Positions 25,062 to 36,747 of a stretch of DNA of 64,000 nt are shown here, piece after piece (the first letter of the stretch is position 1; the number at the start of each line of letters is the position of its first letter). The position numbers and the translations under genes were made by a program. The DNA comes from Begonia masoniana (taxonomy: Eukaryota; Streptophyta; Magnoliopsida; Cucurbitales; Begoniaceae). The notes under the pieces are model-generated. The model saw nothing but the letters and a program-made list of their open reading frames with translations. It made no database searches and had not been told where the DNA came from. The DNA lies in assembly GCA_022432975.1 (NCBI GenBank), contig CM039506.1, positions 11,970,831 through 12,034,830 on the forward strand, given 5' to 3'.

Positions 25062-26946
25062 ATGGACGATATAGTTATATAAATGAAATTAAAGAGGAAA
25101 TACGCGAATATTCTGTGTAAAATGGTTATGGCATCAAATTCCCCCAATGTGACAAGCGGCGACTGACGGCTAAATGCGTAGAGGGATGTGCATGGCGACT
25201 GTATGCATCGAAGATGCAAGACGAGGAAATCTTTCAAATAAAGAGTTTTATCGATTCTTATAGCTGTGTGAGAGTAGTTGATAATCCATACGCTCGAGAA
25301 AATATCTTGCAAAGCATTATCTAGACAGGTTTAAAAGTCAACCTAAGAGATAGTTAGGAAAGATTTCGCTGTCAACATTACGCCCACTATTGCCAAAAGA
25401 GTAAGAAACATAGCTCGAATAAGTAACGAAGGCAGAGGCGACGAACAGTACAAAGCAAGTCTGGTCGTACGCAGGTGAAATATATAGATCAAATCCGGGT
25501 AGCTCAGTATACATACATGCTTACGAGGTACACTCTGATTCATAGGCATATTAAAGAATGTATATGTGCATGACTGCGTGCAAGACAGGTTTGCTGCTGC
25601 ACAGTTGCCCTATTATCTGTCTAGACGGTTGCCATCTGAAGGGCTCGTGTTCCGAACAATTACTCAGAGCCATTAGTGTTGATGACAACGATGAAATATA
25701 TCCCGTTGCGGTTGCCAACATTGAAAGAGAGTCCGAGACCACATGGACGTGGTTTTTGCAACACTTGAAGCGAGACCTTAACCTTGGCGAGGGAGGCGAA
25801 TTGACATTTATTTTGGATCGATAAAAGGTATAATACATTTCTAATTGTTATTCTTACATTTCTATACATTTATGTTTTTCTGTCAAATTTCAGGGATTGT
25901 TGAATGTTGTGGACAAGGAATTTAAAGATTCCGAACAGCACTTCTGCCTATGATATATGTATGCAAACTTCAAAGCTTTGTTTCTGGGTAGAGCGTACAG
26001 AGATGCGACGCGGAGTGCGGCCAGGGCACCGACAGAGTATCATTTCAACCACGAAATGAGCAAATTATTTCAGTTTAGCCCGGATGCCCACGTATTGCTT
26101 CGAGTAGAAGAACCTAAATATTGGGCTACTTATGTCTTCTCTACGGTCCCCAAGTGCGAAATGGGCCTGAATAATTTGAGTGAGTCATTCAATGCACTTC
26201 TACTGCCTACGAGTGGTACCGAGGACTAACTATGTTCAAGATTATTCGAAAGTGCATGATGACTCACATTGTGAAGAAATTTAAGAAGCTATCCTAAGCA
26301 ACAGATCTCCTGTGTCCCAAGATAAAAAATAAGCTTGATAATCTAGATGTTGTAGCTCGGAATTGGAGTGCTGTGCGTGGGGGAGGTGAACAATTTGAGG
26401 TCAGCAACGGCTACGAACAACACATAGTCGACATGAGTACGAATGTATGGAACTGCACCAGGTGAGAGCGTATTGGAATCTCGTGTGTTCATGTCATTCC
26501 ATGCATCTGTTTCATGAGAGTGGTACCGAAAAATTACGTGCATTCATGTTATCACCGGATGACTTACCTGCAGATGTACTTACAGTTTATTCGACCCATG
26601 AGAGGTAACCAAATGTGGCCGGTAGTGGCAGATGTGAAGGAACGCATCCCGTCGAGAAGATATATCGCCAACCTTGTAGGCCAAAGAAGACAAGAGTGCG
26701 AGATGTCGACGAGGCGTCGAGTTCAACAATAAATAGGTGGAACTCAAAGATGACGTGCAATATATGTGGGCAGAAGGGGCACAATAATCGCACTTGTCCT
26801 CACCGGGGATCCACTTTAAGCGCTGCTTCTCAAGACACGTTTATGGATTTCAACATATTTGACGGGACGCAGGTACAGTTCAACACATTTCCCTCGTTAA
26901 CACAGTCATTCTTTTTTAATATACTTTCCATTATGAGTAGGAATTG
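25062..26946 (+). pseudogene. mudrA-type transposase remnant
   Basis: Decayed Mutator transposase. 25558-25824 holds the start of the DDE core (CPIICLDGCHLKG, then a WTWFLQHLKRDLNL helix). 25957-26229 holds the following region (FSTVPKCEMGLNNLSESFNA, where family members have FxxxPKCDxLxNNxxExFN). 26440-26500 holds the SWIM zinc finger (WNCT, then GISCVHVIPC) with a stop codon where Trp is expected. 26755-26796 is an intact CCHC knuckle, CNICGQKGHNNRTC. A splice-like break occurs between 25824 and 25893. Several frameshifts and stops show it is dead. It points towards the second gene of the element. Confidence 0.8.
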
Positions 26947-27050
26947 AGGACGTGCGGCCAAGGTAGCAATTATTGACTGTGGTAATTTCAGTGCTGGGTC
27001 CATTTTTTCACTTTATTAGACTAACCTAAAATAAATTTTGTTTTATTTAA

Positions 27051-27444
27051 AAAAATTATAATTTGAAATATGTTCGGGATGTAATTTGTTATATTGGCTT
27101 CATCAGACCAAAAGAACATCGCAAAGTTTAATGCGTGCGAGGCAGATTTGAGTGCTCAAGATATTTCAAATTGTAATTAATTTTTTTTATATGTAATTTG
27201 TTATATCGGTTTCATCGGACCATAAAGACATTGCAAAGCTTAATGCTTGCAAGACAGGTTTGAGTACAGTTCAACTCAAACTTGTCTTCCAAGTATTAAG
27301 TTTTGCGATGTCCTTTTGGTCCGATGAAGCCGATATAACAAACTAACTGCCTTGCAAGCATTAAGCTTTGCAATGTTCTTCTGATCTGATGAAACCGATA
27401 TAACAAATTACATCCCGAACATATTTCAAATTGTAATTTTTTTT
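27051..27444. repeat. 390-bp hairpin between the two convergent MULE genes
   Basis: A long inverted repeat. The left arm starts AAAAATTATAATTTGAAATA and the right arm ends with its near-perfect inverse at 27444. Each arm is itself made of two related units carrying 'TAATTTGTTATATYGG' and 'AACATYGCAAAGYTTAATGC'. The centre is GTTTGAGT-ACAGTTCA-ACTCAAAC near 27268. Read-through from either gene would give a double-stranded RNA. Confidence 0.85.
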
Positions 27445-28058
27445 TAAATAATTTTTTTTATTTTAATTTATGTTAAGAATACTTATCTATTAAATGTTAT
27501 TGAGGGGTTGCTTCTCAAGACATGCTACAAATCATGATTCTCAAGACATGATTACAAATCATGATTATTTATTTGATACAAAAAAATAAAAATAAAAATA
27601 ATAAATAATTTATTATTAAACACATTAATTATGTTAATTAATTTAAATACAGTACGTAATTTAATTAACCAATTTATTTAATTAAATAATTTAACTTTTT
27701 AACTAATTAAATAAGTAAATACATTAAGTAAATATATTTGTGATCTAAATACATTAAGTTAATTAATTTAATTTATTAAACACGTTAATTAATGAAAAAA
27801 ATTTGACAGAATTTTGTTTGTTTTATGATTCCCTCATAGCTATCTTCAAACAATTCCTGCATATTCAGATCGCAAATATATACCTAACAGCCAGATCCAG
27901 TATACAAATAAACTAAACTAAACTACAGAACAAAAATAAACTATACTAAAATATCAAACATATACTAAATAACTAACAGTCACATCCATCACATATCTTA
28001 AATTACTAAATGTCAAACATAAAGAGTACATTAAAAGAAATATACAACATAAACTACA

Positions 28059-29403
28059 CTACGGTAGGGGTGGGGCATCGTCGACATCGTCGCCCTCGCT
28101 GCCACTACTTGCACGCCAATGCTCGAACGAGTCTTCGAGCCATAGTTGGGACAATCTCATCAACTCCTGTCTTTTCTGAATAATGTCCCACCTCTGATTC
28201 CAGCTGTTGTGCATCATGTTCAACATCTGTCTCATCTCGACAAGATAGTTATCTATCATGTCAAATCTCTGCTCCCACATACTAGCCTCGTGGGAGTACA
28301 ATGGCAGGGCGGTGGCGTACTCGGTGTATGGGGCATCCTCGGTGGTGGGGGCGGGGGTGGGGGTGTCCTCCATCGGAACAACTTGAGATGTGGAGGCTCT
28401 GAGATGAGCATTGGGCATCTAAGACCCATCGGCTACTAGGCTCATCCGAATCAAATGAGTCATGTCAAATACATTAACGAATCTATGGGCTCGCAGTTGC
28501 TCTGCGGCAGGACGCTGAATCTGAGCTCGCTCGAGAATCTTCCAAATTAAGGTCCCATACGGCAGATTCTTGATTTTTTGTTCACCTGATCTCTTCCATG
28601 TGACCTACAATCATGTATTCTAGGTCGAACATCTGGCTTGTGTAGAGCTTCTTCATCACATAGAGATCCATTCAGCTGACAAAATCTCTATATCCATCCC
28701 TCGGAAGGATGGTGTGGCTGATGAGGTTGTGAAGAACCTGAGCTTTGACATTCAAATCCTTCAATCTCGGCTTCACGAACCCGGTAAACTCTGAATTCCA
28801 ATAGATTTGCCGCATGAAGCTTAGTCCCTCTTTTGTTATGGCAAAGTCACACTGTTTGGAAGCGTGATAATATTGTTTGATGTCGTCTACGCCAAATCCG
28901 AGCAATTCATTTATAACAGCTTCATTTACGATGATGTCTGTACCGAAAAAGTACGTCTTCTGATCCATCATCCCGGTACTTCGCATGTTCGCATAAAACA
29001 GGCGAACAACTCTGTCGCAGCTTTCGCCCCTCATGTTGTACACCTCGTGCAGAGAGATGTCGTCAAACATCTCCTTGATCCCCAAACACTCCCATCCGCT
29101 AAACTTGGCAGTCTTCCCATAAAATATCAAGTGAATTCTCATATCCTGCTCGTACTGCTCTTTAGCCACCCGACTTCAAAACTCCATCAAATAATAACTA
29201 GGAGGCAGTTGCAGCTCTTCATTTGGCGGCCGGTTTGATGCGCCACCTTGTACATTCTGTCGATGAGCTTTTCGACCTAAAACCATTCTAGGGGGTATTT
29301 TTGAAATTTTGGAATTTTTTGGATTTTCGAAGGTTTGGGTTTTTTCAGGACTTTCGACCAAATAACGGCATGATATAAGGATTTTCAGCACGAAAATACT
29401 CAA
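28059..29403 (-). pseudogene. MULE-carried gene with putative plant-transposon-protein domain
   Basis: Minus-strand gene that converges on the transposase. 28672-29169 is open for 165 residues and reads RVVRLFYANMRSTG and INELLGFGVDDIKQYY, the layout of the 'putative plant transposon protein' domain (REFYAN, then the short 'inxllgl' helix) common in gene-carrying plant transposons. 28059-28418 is a C-terminal part with a Pro/Thr-rich linker and a helical segment (MWEQRFDMIDNYLVEMRQML). Between them, 28440-28560 stays open in a shifted frame (LPYGTLIWKILERAQI), so one gene with one frameshift and a TAG (DGS*MPNAHL) explains all pieces. The N-terminal part at 29170-29403 is basic. Function is unknown; the family match is by pattern only. 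Confidence 0.6.
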
Positions 29404-30103
29404 ATCCGGCTAACTCTGGCGAAATCGGTCGCTTTTCGGATTTGGCTCGGTTTAGGGTTGGTTGGCTCGGATTTGGTTCGGTTGGCACAATTTAGGCTTG
29501 GTTTTGGTAGATTTCAGCGAAATAACAGTCGAATTTGATGATTTCGGCAGCACAACGGTGGAATCTATAGATTTGGTCGAGAGAAAAGTCGGATTTCAGA
29601 TGAAAAATTGTCAAAATGAGGGTCGGCCGACATTATACTAATGCAGAACGGTTTGTCGTTGTGAGGGTGAACACGCCCCACGTGCGTGAGAATGGTTTAC
29701 CGTTCTCCGTATGCGGCAAACCGTGTTATGAACACTCATAGAACGATTTGCAGCATTAGGAACACGGCAAACTGTGCTTTGTTGGACATTTCTAAGGGTG
29801 AAGATCCCAGCGCATGTGAGGGGCACATGCACGCGGGGATCTTCATCCTCAGAAATGCTCTCTCGTTCAGAGAATGGTTTGCCACGTGCTGAGGACGACA
29901 AACCATTCTCACCAGGGGCATTTCAGAGGGTAAATACCCGCGTGCATCAGAACACTCCCCGCGGGGGCATAACGATTTGTCGGAAGCCATTTTTTGTCTA
30001 TTTTCCATACTTTGAGCCATTATTTTGACAAAAAATTAGTTTGATCCATTTTTTAACTTAATCGATAGTTGGATCCATTTTTTGGATTTTGCCCTAATTA
30101 TTA

Positions 30104-31309
30104 ATACTTATTATAATTTTAAATAAAATTTTTTAAAAAACTTATATTAACATAAGTTGAAAATATTTATATACGTTCGACTTATTAGGCTCGGTTTGTT
30201 AAGGCTCGTTGAGCTGGCTCGGCTCTGCTCGTTTAACTCGTGGCTCGTGAGTCGGTTCAGGTTGAAATTTTTTTCAGACTTGCTCATTAAGCTCGGCTCG
30301 TTAGGCTCGGTGAGCCGGACTATTTTAGGCTCAGCTCGGCTTGGATCGCGGGTTAGTCATGTCTACTTTGATTGATGTATTATTTAATAATATTTTTCAA
30401 TAAGATGGATTCATACATTTACTTATGTTAAATGATTTTTTTTCGAAAAAAAAAATAGTGGATTAACATGACAAAGTGATCCACTAATTGTTGTACATCT
30501 TTAAAAAATATCCTCAATGTAAGATTTGTGTAACACGTAATATGCTACGACAAAATCTTAAAGTAACTCGATAAATTAGATTGCTTTTATAAATTTAAAT
30601 AGAGTTTTATTTCAAAATTAATGAAATAACTCTATGCTACAATGAAAAGAAAAATCTATAATAACTAGTTTATGAGTTCTACAGTAAAATAGACAAGCAT
30701 GTAAAAAAGGTTATTTTACTTAAACGAGTCAAACTTAAGAATTTTGTATATAGATGTTTTTTTTAATAAATTTACAATAATTATTTATATTTTTATTATA
30801 GTTCAATGTATAAATCAAATTATTAAATTTTATGCTAATAATTTATAACATCAACAAACCGAAATGTATGGTAATCAACTCTATGAGTAATGATTTCACA
30901 CTATGACATGCAAGTATTTAATGGGTTGAATTAATATTTTATTGTAATTATTTATAATTTATTTTAATTATTATATCAATTAATAGAAAACGCTAGTCAG
31001 AAAGTACAATTAAGGTGCAAAATTAAATGGTAAAGTTAATATCACCCCAAAAAGAGTTGATCGATTGATTAAGATAACGAGTTGAGTTTTAAATATCATG
31101 CTATCTTTTTATTTCACAAGCCAAAAGGGTAATATCACATGTCAATTATCCTAATTAATTAATTTATTGTTTTTCTTTTCATTGTCCAAACGTTACATTT
31201 CTTAGAAGTAGTTATTGCTTATTTGATGAATGGTAACAAAAATAATTTAAAATAGTTATCTAAATAAAGAAAATAATTATGATCCACCGGACGTTGAACA
31301 TTCCTGTAA
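30104..31309. other. AT-rich spacer with GGCTCG-rich remnant
   Basis: 30160-30365 contains many GGCTCG/CGAGCC words (for example GCTCGGCTCGTTAGGCTCGG), typical of the ends of small non-autonomous DNA transposons, but no matched ends were found. The rest to 31309 is AT-rich and I see no gene in it. Confidence 0.5.
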
Positions 31310-31786
31310 TTACACTCAAGGGTGGGCACTGTCCGGGTCAGTTTGGTTTCGAGCCAAAACCTGACCAACCCTTTCGGTAATTTGCAGGTCGGTCCCAAAA
31401 CTGGCCAAATGAGGGACGATACCACCATTTTTTTATTATTTTTTTAATATTCAAGGCAAATACTAGTGGGTGTGGACGTGCGGGCTGCAACTGCGAGGGT
31501 AGAGAGCGACGATCGAGGGCTTCTCTGGATTGGCGACTGGTGAGGACGACAAGGCACAGGGGGAGGGGCGAGGGTGAGGGCACATGCCAAGGGGCCGAGG
31601 GTGTCAGGCGAGGGGCGAGGGCACACTGCACAAGGCAACTGGCATCTACGAGGGAGGAAGTTTGGTCAAGTGTCGACATTCGAGCCTCTGAAACTGAAAG
31701 TCTAATACTTATAGTTTCAGAATCACTTATTCATTTCAGACTTCAGAGTTCAGACCTATTTTGGGTTTGACAAATCGGGTTTTCCA

Positions 31787-34700
31787 TAGGGGTGGGCAGG
31801 ACTGGACCGTGGACCGGGAACCGGATCGGACCGGCGGGTTCGGTCCATAAACAATGGACCGCGGTCCGGTCCTCGGTCCAAAGCAATAGGAACCGAGGAG
31901 CTTCGGTTCAGTCCTCGGTCCAGCGCCTGGAATCTCGAAGAACCGGACGGGACCAAAGCACCTAATGTAAATTTTAAACAGTCTAATTTTCTTTTCTCCC
32001 TGCCCTGAGTCTCCTTCTCCCAAATCCCAATCCCGACTCTCGACCTAGCTTAGATCGCTCTCTGCCAGTCTGCCTCTCTCTGCTTGAACTCGAAGTCGAG
32101 AACTACCAGTTCTGAACGACGAAGATTTAACGTCAAGGTTTTGGTGAGAACGGCAAAGTGCGAAGTCGAACCGAGCCCCGAACGGCAAAGTGCGACTGCG
32201 AACGACGAAGTTTCATTGCGAACGGCGAAGTGTCGGTCTCCCCTGTGCCGAACTCCGACCACAGAGTTTCTGTCTCCCCCCTGTTCGGCTGTTCTTCACC
32301 CCCATTGAAAGTCCCTGCTCCGTCGGCGTCCACTGTCAAGTGTCCCCAAACCGCCGAAGTGCGAACCAGGGGGCCTCTGTCCAGTGTCCACTCGGCACTC
32401 ACCCCTACTCCTCAGTCCTCACATTCCACGGCTCAGCAGACAGCAGCTCCAAACATACTGCTAGAGAACCTCGCCGACCCTCCTGGCTCCTCTGCCTGCT
32501 CACTGTAAGTGACTGCTCACTGTTAGTGTAAAGAATAAAGTGTATGTTTGTGTCTGTGAATTGTGAAATTAACTTGTGTAATGCGTACTGCAATACTGCT
32601 GATTGCAAATTGTATGTTTGTGAATTGTGAAATTAACTTATGTGATCTTGAAATTAACTTGTGTAGGTGCTCAATTGTTCACTGCTCCTTGCTCGCCACT
32701 CGGCCGCTCTAATTTTGAAATTTGCTCATTTCGCCTCACAGTATGTGTTTATTATTTATTTATGTATTTTTTGTGTTAGTAAAAAATAGGTCTGGTGGGA
32801 GACTCTTCGGAACTGTTGATCGAGAGCATTGTGATTTTTGTTTGCTGTTTTAGAATTTTAGATTGTTTTTATTGTATACTTTTATGCTTATGACTTTGTT
32901 AGATTGTCTTGTTGTGAATCCAAATCAAATTAAAGATTCTGTTAATTAATTTAGTGTTTGTTTAATTGTATGTCTTGTTTGTTGACTGTTGATTCATGTG
33001 TTGTTTGATGGTTGTTAATTAATGTTGTGGTTGTTTGTTCGATGTGATTTTGCTTTATGATAGGATGGATCCTTCAGAAAGTGAAAGTTCTCACAGTGGA
33101 TTCGAAAAAATCTAAGTCTATGGACTTGACTTCATTTCACTAAGGTACCGGGAACAGATCAAGCCAAATGTAATTATTGTGGGCAAACATACGCAGCACA
33201 TCCGACAAAGAATGAGACTTCAAGTATGATAAAGCATATCCAAGTATGCAAAAGGTATTCACAAAATTTGGATGGTAGGCAACCAACTTTGTCCTTTAAA
33301 GCTGTTGCGGGCAAGAGTGTTAGTACACCTACACCTATATTTACTATGATGGGGGCTAGAGAATTTCTAGCTAAGATGATTATAATTGATGAATTGGCAT
33401 TGAAAGTGGTAGAAGGAATTGGTTTCAAAATATTTTGTCTGTATCTAAATCCGAAGTTTATTATGCCATCTCGAAGGACAATAGCCCGAGATATTCGAGG
33501 GATATTTCAGAAAGAAAAACAAAAGTTGAAGGAGTATTTTTTTTCAACATCACAGAGGGTGTGTTTGACCACTAACACGTGGACTTCTATCCAGAATTCA
33601 AGATTGGCATGTGCAAAAGAAAATTTTGAATTTTTGTTTGATACCGAACCATAAGAGTGAGACCATTGGTAAGGAAAGTTGAAAATTATTTGCTAAAGTG
33701 GGAGCTTGAAAATATTACCACCATCACCGTTGACAATGCGTCTTCCAACGACGTCGCTATCTCTTATTTGACGAGGACAATTAAAAATTGGAAGAGGTTG
33801 ATTTTAGATGGCGAGCATATGCACATGTGTTGTTTTGCACATGTCCTCAATTTGATTGTTTCTGACGGTTTAAAAGAACATCAAACGTCCATAGCCAGAG
33901 TAAGAAAAGTTGTGAAGTATGTAAGGTCTTCTCCGGCAAGATTGCAACAGTTTAAAGCATGCATTGATGCAGTGAAAATTACTTGCAAGTGTAATTTGTC
34001 ACTCGACGTTCCCACTCGTTGGAACTCAACATATTTGATGTTGGCAAACGCTAAAAAGTTTGAAGTGGCGTTTGAAAAACTTGCACAGAATGAAAGCTCT
34101 TTTGTACAAAAATAGGAGTAGAAGGTGTACCCACAATAGAAGATTGAGGATGCATTCGAGAATTTATTAAATTCTTAGAAACATTCTATAAAATGACACT
34201 TCATGTTTCTGCTTCTTTGCATATTACAGCAAATATGTATGTAGGAGAAGTCTGCAATTTAAAAATTGCCATTCAGAACTATGGTAGCAGTGAGAATATA
34301 ATGTTGAGGAGAATGGCCAACGAGATGATAAAAAAATTTGACAAATATTGGGAATCTTTCGAAAAAATAAACATGTTTGCCTATGTTGCACTTGTTCTTG
34401 ATCCAAGCTGCAAAATAAAATTTCTACGGCATTGTTTAAACATTTTATTTGGAAGTAAAAGAGCAGCAGGATACGTAAAGCAAGTAGAGAATGTAATTCA
34501 AAGGTTATATACAGAATATAAAGGTGATACAACCAATGACGAACAGCCTCCTAGCAGTAGTAGACAACAAAAGTCTCCAAAGTCAAAGAGTTTTTTAGCG
34601 CAAGCTCGTTCAAGTGCAGTGTACTCCATGTTTTATGATCCGAACAATTCTTCTGAGATGGGGATGCAACTATTGAGTCAGAGATTGATCTATATTTGTC

Positions 34701-35884
34701 TGAGAAATTAGAGATTGTTCAAGATAGTTCTGACATTTTATCGTGGTGGAAGAGACACTCCGAGAAGTATCGGATTTTGAGTGTCATTGCCAAAGATATA
34801 TTGATCATTCCAATTTCTACGGTGGTGTCAGAGTCTGCTTTTAGTTGTGGTGGTCGTGTTCTTGACGCTTTTCGTAAGCCCACAAAGTGTTGAAGCTCTG
34901 ATATGCTCACAGAGTTGGATCAAAACTTTCAATCCTTTTAAAGTTTCTCCGGTTGATTTACAAGATAGTAGTACTACGACATTGACACCGATACAAGAAG
35001 ATTCGAACATTATAATATTTATTTGTTTTACTAGTGTATCTCTAAATTAAACATTAACTAATGTCTTCAATTTGTCATTTTGCAGATGTCGTTGAAATTG
35101 ACACTTCCGACGATAATTTTCTAAAAGTACAAGATGACATATCAATGACTTGATATCGATGATTGATAGCTTGGTTAGTATGATAAATTTGATTATGTAC
35201 TTGGATTTATTATTTAGTTTGTATTTTTAAATTTTGAAGTACTTAGATAGTATACATTTGGATATTGACTTTAATTTCATAGTTTGCATTTTAATGTTAT
35301 TATCATATTGACCTTCTCTTTTAAATTTCGTTTATTAAACATAGTTATTTTATCAACATTGGCGTAGTTTGTGATATTTTTTTTTTTAATTGTAGGAGTA
35401 ACAAAACAGTTGTAGGCAATGGAATGAAATGGCAATTTCCTCGCCTATGCATTCATCCTGTGCTGAAATTAAAGTATCCATTGGTGACTGGTGTTCTTGT
35501 CCTGGTGTTGTTGTTGTTGGTTTACATTTTTACAATTAGTGCTATTGATGATTGGGTGGAGAAGAAGATTTACTAAATATTGAAACTGCTTTATTTTGAG
35601 ATTAGTAGTAGTATTGTAATGTATTATTTTTCATTTTTTAGGTTCTGGACTCTGGAGAGTGGAGTGTGTTAATTTTCTCCCAATTGTTAAGTTTAAAAAA
35701 AAAAAAAAAGGGCCGGGCGGAACCGGGACCAGACCGGAATTTTCGGTGCGGTCCAGGTTTGGTCCCGGTCCCGGTCCCGGTCCTGCACCGGACCGGTCCA
35801 GGTTCCGGGATGAAAATCCCGAACTCGTTCGGCCGGTTCGATCCGGGCTTGGGACAGGACCGAACCAGCCCGCGCCCACCCCTA
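31787..35884 (+). mobile_element. inner hAT element, 4.1 kb, perfect target duplication
   Basis: Starts TAGGGGTGGGCAGGACTGG and ends with the inverse of TAGGGGTGGGCGCGGGCTGG, flanked by GTTTTCCA (31779-31786 and 35885-35892), a perfect 8-bp duplication. Both ends carry many GGTCC/GGACC subterminal words. At 32100-32240 GAACGGCAAAGTGCGA-type words repeat four or more times. It carries a broken hAT transposase on the plus strand. The ends look intact and could still be cut by a transposase supplied elsewhere. Confidence 0.9.
33064..34960 (+). pseudogene. hAT transposase remnant (BED finger, RNase H-like, dimerisation region)
   Basis: After ATGGATCCTTCAGAAAGTGA a stop follows within 20 codons. 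The BED zinc finger is readable at about 33165-33255 (CNYCGQTYAAH, then MIKHIQVCK, the C2HC pattern). The catalytic region is in pieces: 33540-33600 (LTTNTWTSIQNSRLA), 33715-33780 (ITTITVDNASSNDVAISYL), 33830-33880 (CCFAHVLNLIVSDGL) and 34000-34040 (DVPTRWNSTYLML). The DUF4413-like part is at 34190-34700. The C-terminal dimerisation region ends 34810-34930 (VVSESAFSCGGRVLDAF, then VEALICSQSWIK). A deletion after NSRLAC removes roughly 15-20 residues of the core, and several frameshifts occur. Dead copy of a RICESLEEPER-like transposase. Confidence 0.85.
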
Positions 35885-36501
35885 GTTTTCCACAGTTTTG
35901 GTCGGTTCTCCACGATTATTCGGGTTTTTTTTTTGTATCTGGATTATGAACCGAACAGTCGCCCACGTGAAATCTACATTTAGAACCGGTCCCGGACTGT
36001 GGAACCTTGAGAATCAACCAAAACTGGGCCGAAAGATTCAATTATGTCCGGTTCCTCTATCCTAGGATGGTTCTGCCCGCCCCAACTTACACTCTTCCCT
36101 TCTCTTCCTCGCTTGTCCAAAATTCCATGAATAATCCAGATTTTGAGAAATAGAAAACTAGAGAGAGAATGCCACACCCTAATCGATAAAACTAAGCCAT
36201 GAAAAATAATACACCATGTGCCATCACTTTTCGGCGCTTTTATCATGTCGCCGCCGCCAATGTCATCGACCCCTTGAGCTCTCTCTTCTACTTCTTATTC
36301 TTCAATGTCTCAGTCTCCGAACTACTTCGCCGCCGCTAGCTTGTTCTGCCAGGAGGACGCATGCGACGTGGTCTCCGACACCCGGATCTCCGATTCTTTC
36401 TCTTCCTCTTCACTACCGTCCCATTACCCTCATCTGTCCGATGAAGCTGACATTATTCAATATTTGAATCGGAGAATACTCTCATCCCACCCTCCGACTA
36501 T

Positions 36502-36730
36502 TATTAGCATATATAGTTAGTGATTAGTTTAGTTAGTGTTTAGTTCATTTGTAACTACTGTCCTTTCACGTTATTATTATGTTTTCTCTTTCATAGCTAT
36601 ACTTGTACAACGCTTTACAGTTTCAGAGAATACATTGGAAAAATACTTTTCATCCATCGTTTGCTTCCTTCTTCCTCTCAGTCCCTCTTCTCCTTCTTTA
36701 TGCAAATCTACAAATTACAAAAACTCAACG
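36502..36730 (+). repeat. 5' LTR of copia element 1
   Basis: 229 bp, matching 40988-41217 along its whole length. Starts TATTAGCATATATAG, ends ACAAAAACTCAACG, directly before the TGGTATCAGAGC primer site. Confidence 0.9.
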
Positions 36731-36747
36731 TGGTATCAGAGCTAGAA

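Larger units (their letters stand above)
24422..30094. mobile_element. Mutator-like element (MULE), 5.7 kb, complete ends
   Basis: Both ends begin GGGYAAAATCYAAAAAATGG and stay matched for about 150 bases as long terminal inverted repeats (24422-24570 and 29945-30094). The 9-bp target duplication TAATTATTA is perfect (24413-24421 and 30095-30103), as expected for Mutator. Inside the ends, words like CGGCAAACCGTTCTC recur in both orientations, including an inverted pair at about 24587-24626 and 24707-24746. The element holds a plus-strand transposase remnant, a minus-strand second gene and a hairpin between them. Stops in both genes mean this copy is not autonomous. Confidence 0.9.
31318..36086. 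mobile_element. outer hAT-like element, split by a second hAT
   Basis: Left end AAGGGTGGGCACTGTCC, right end inverse GTTGGGGCGGGCAGAACC, flanked by a perfect 8-bp duplication TTACACTC (31310-31317 and 36087-36094). Without the inner element it is about 660 bp and has no transposase of its own, so it is non-autonomous. The two ends differ in length by two bases, a sign of age. Confidence 0.8.
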
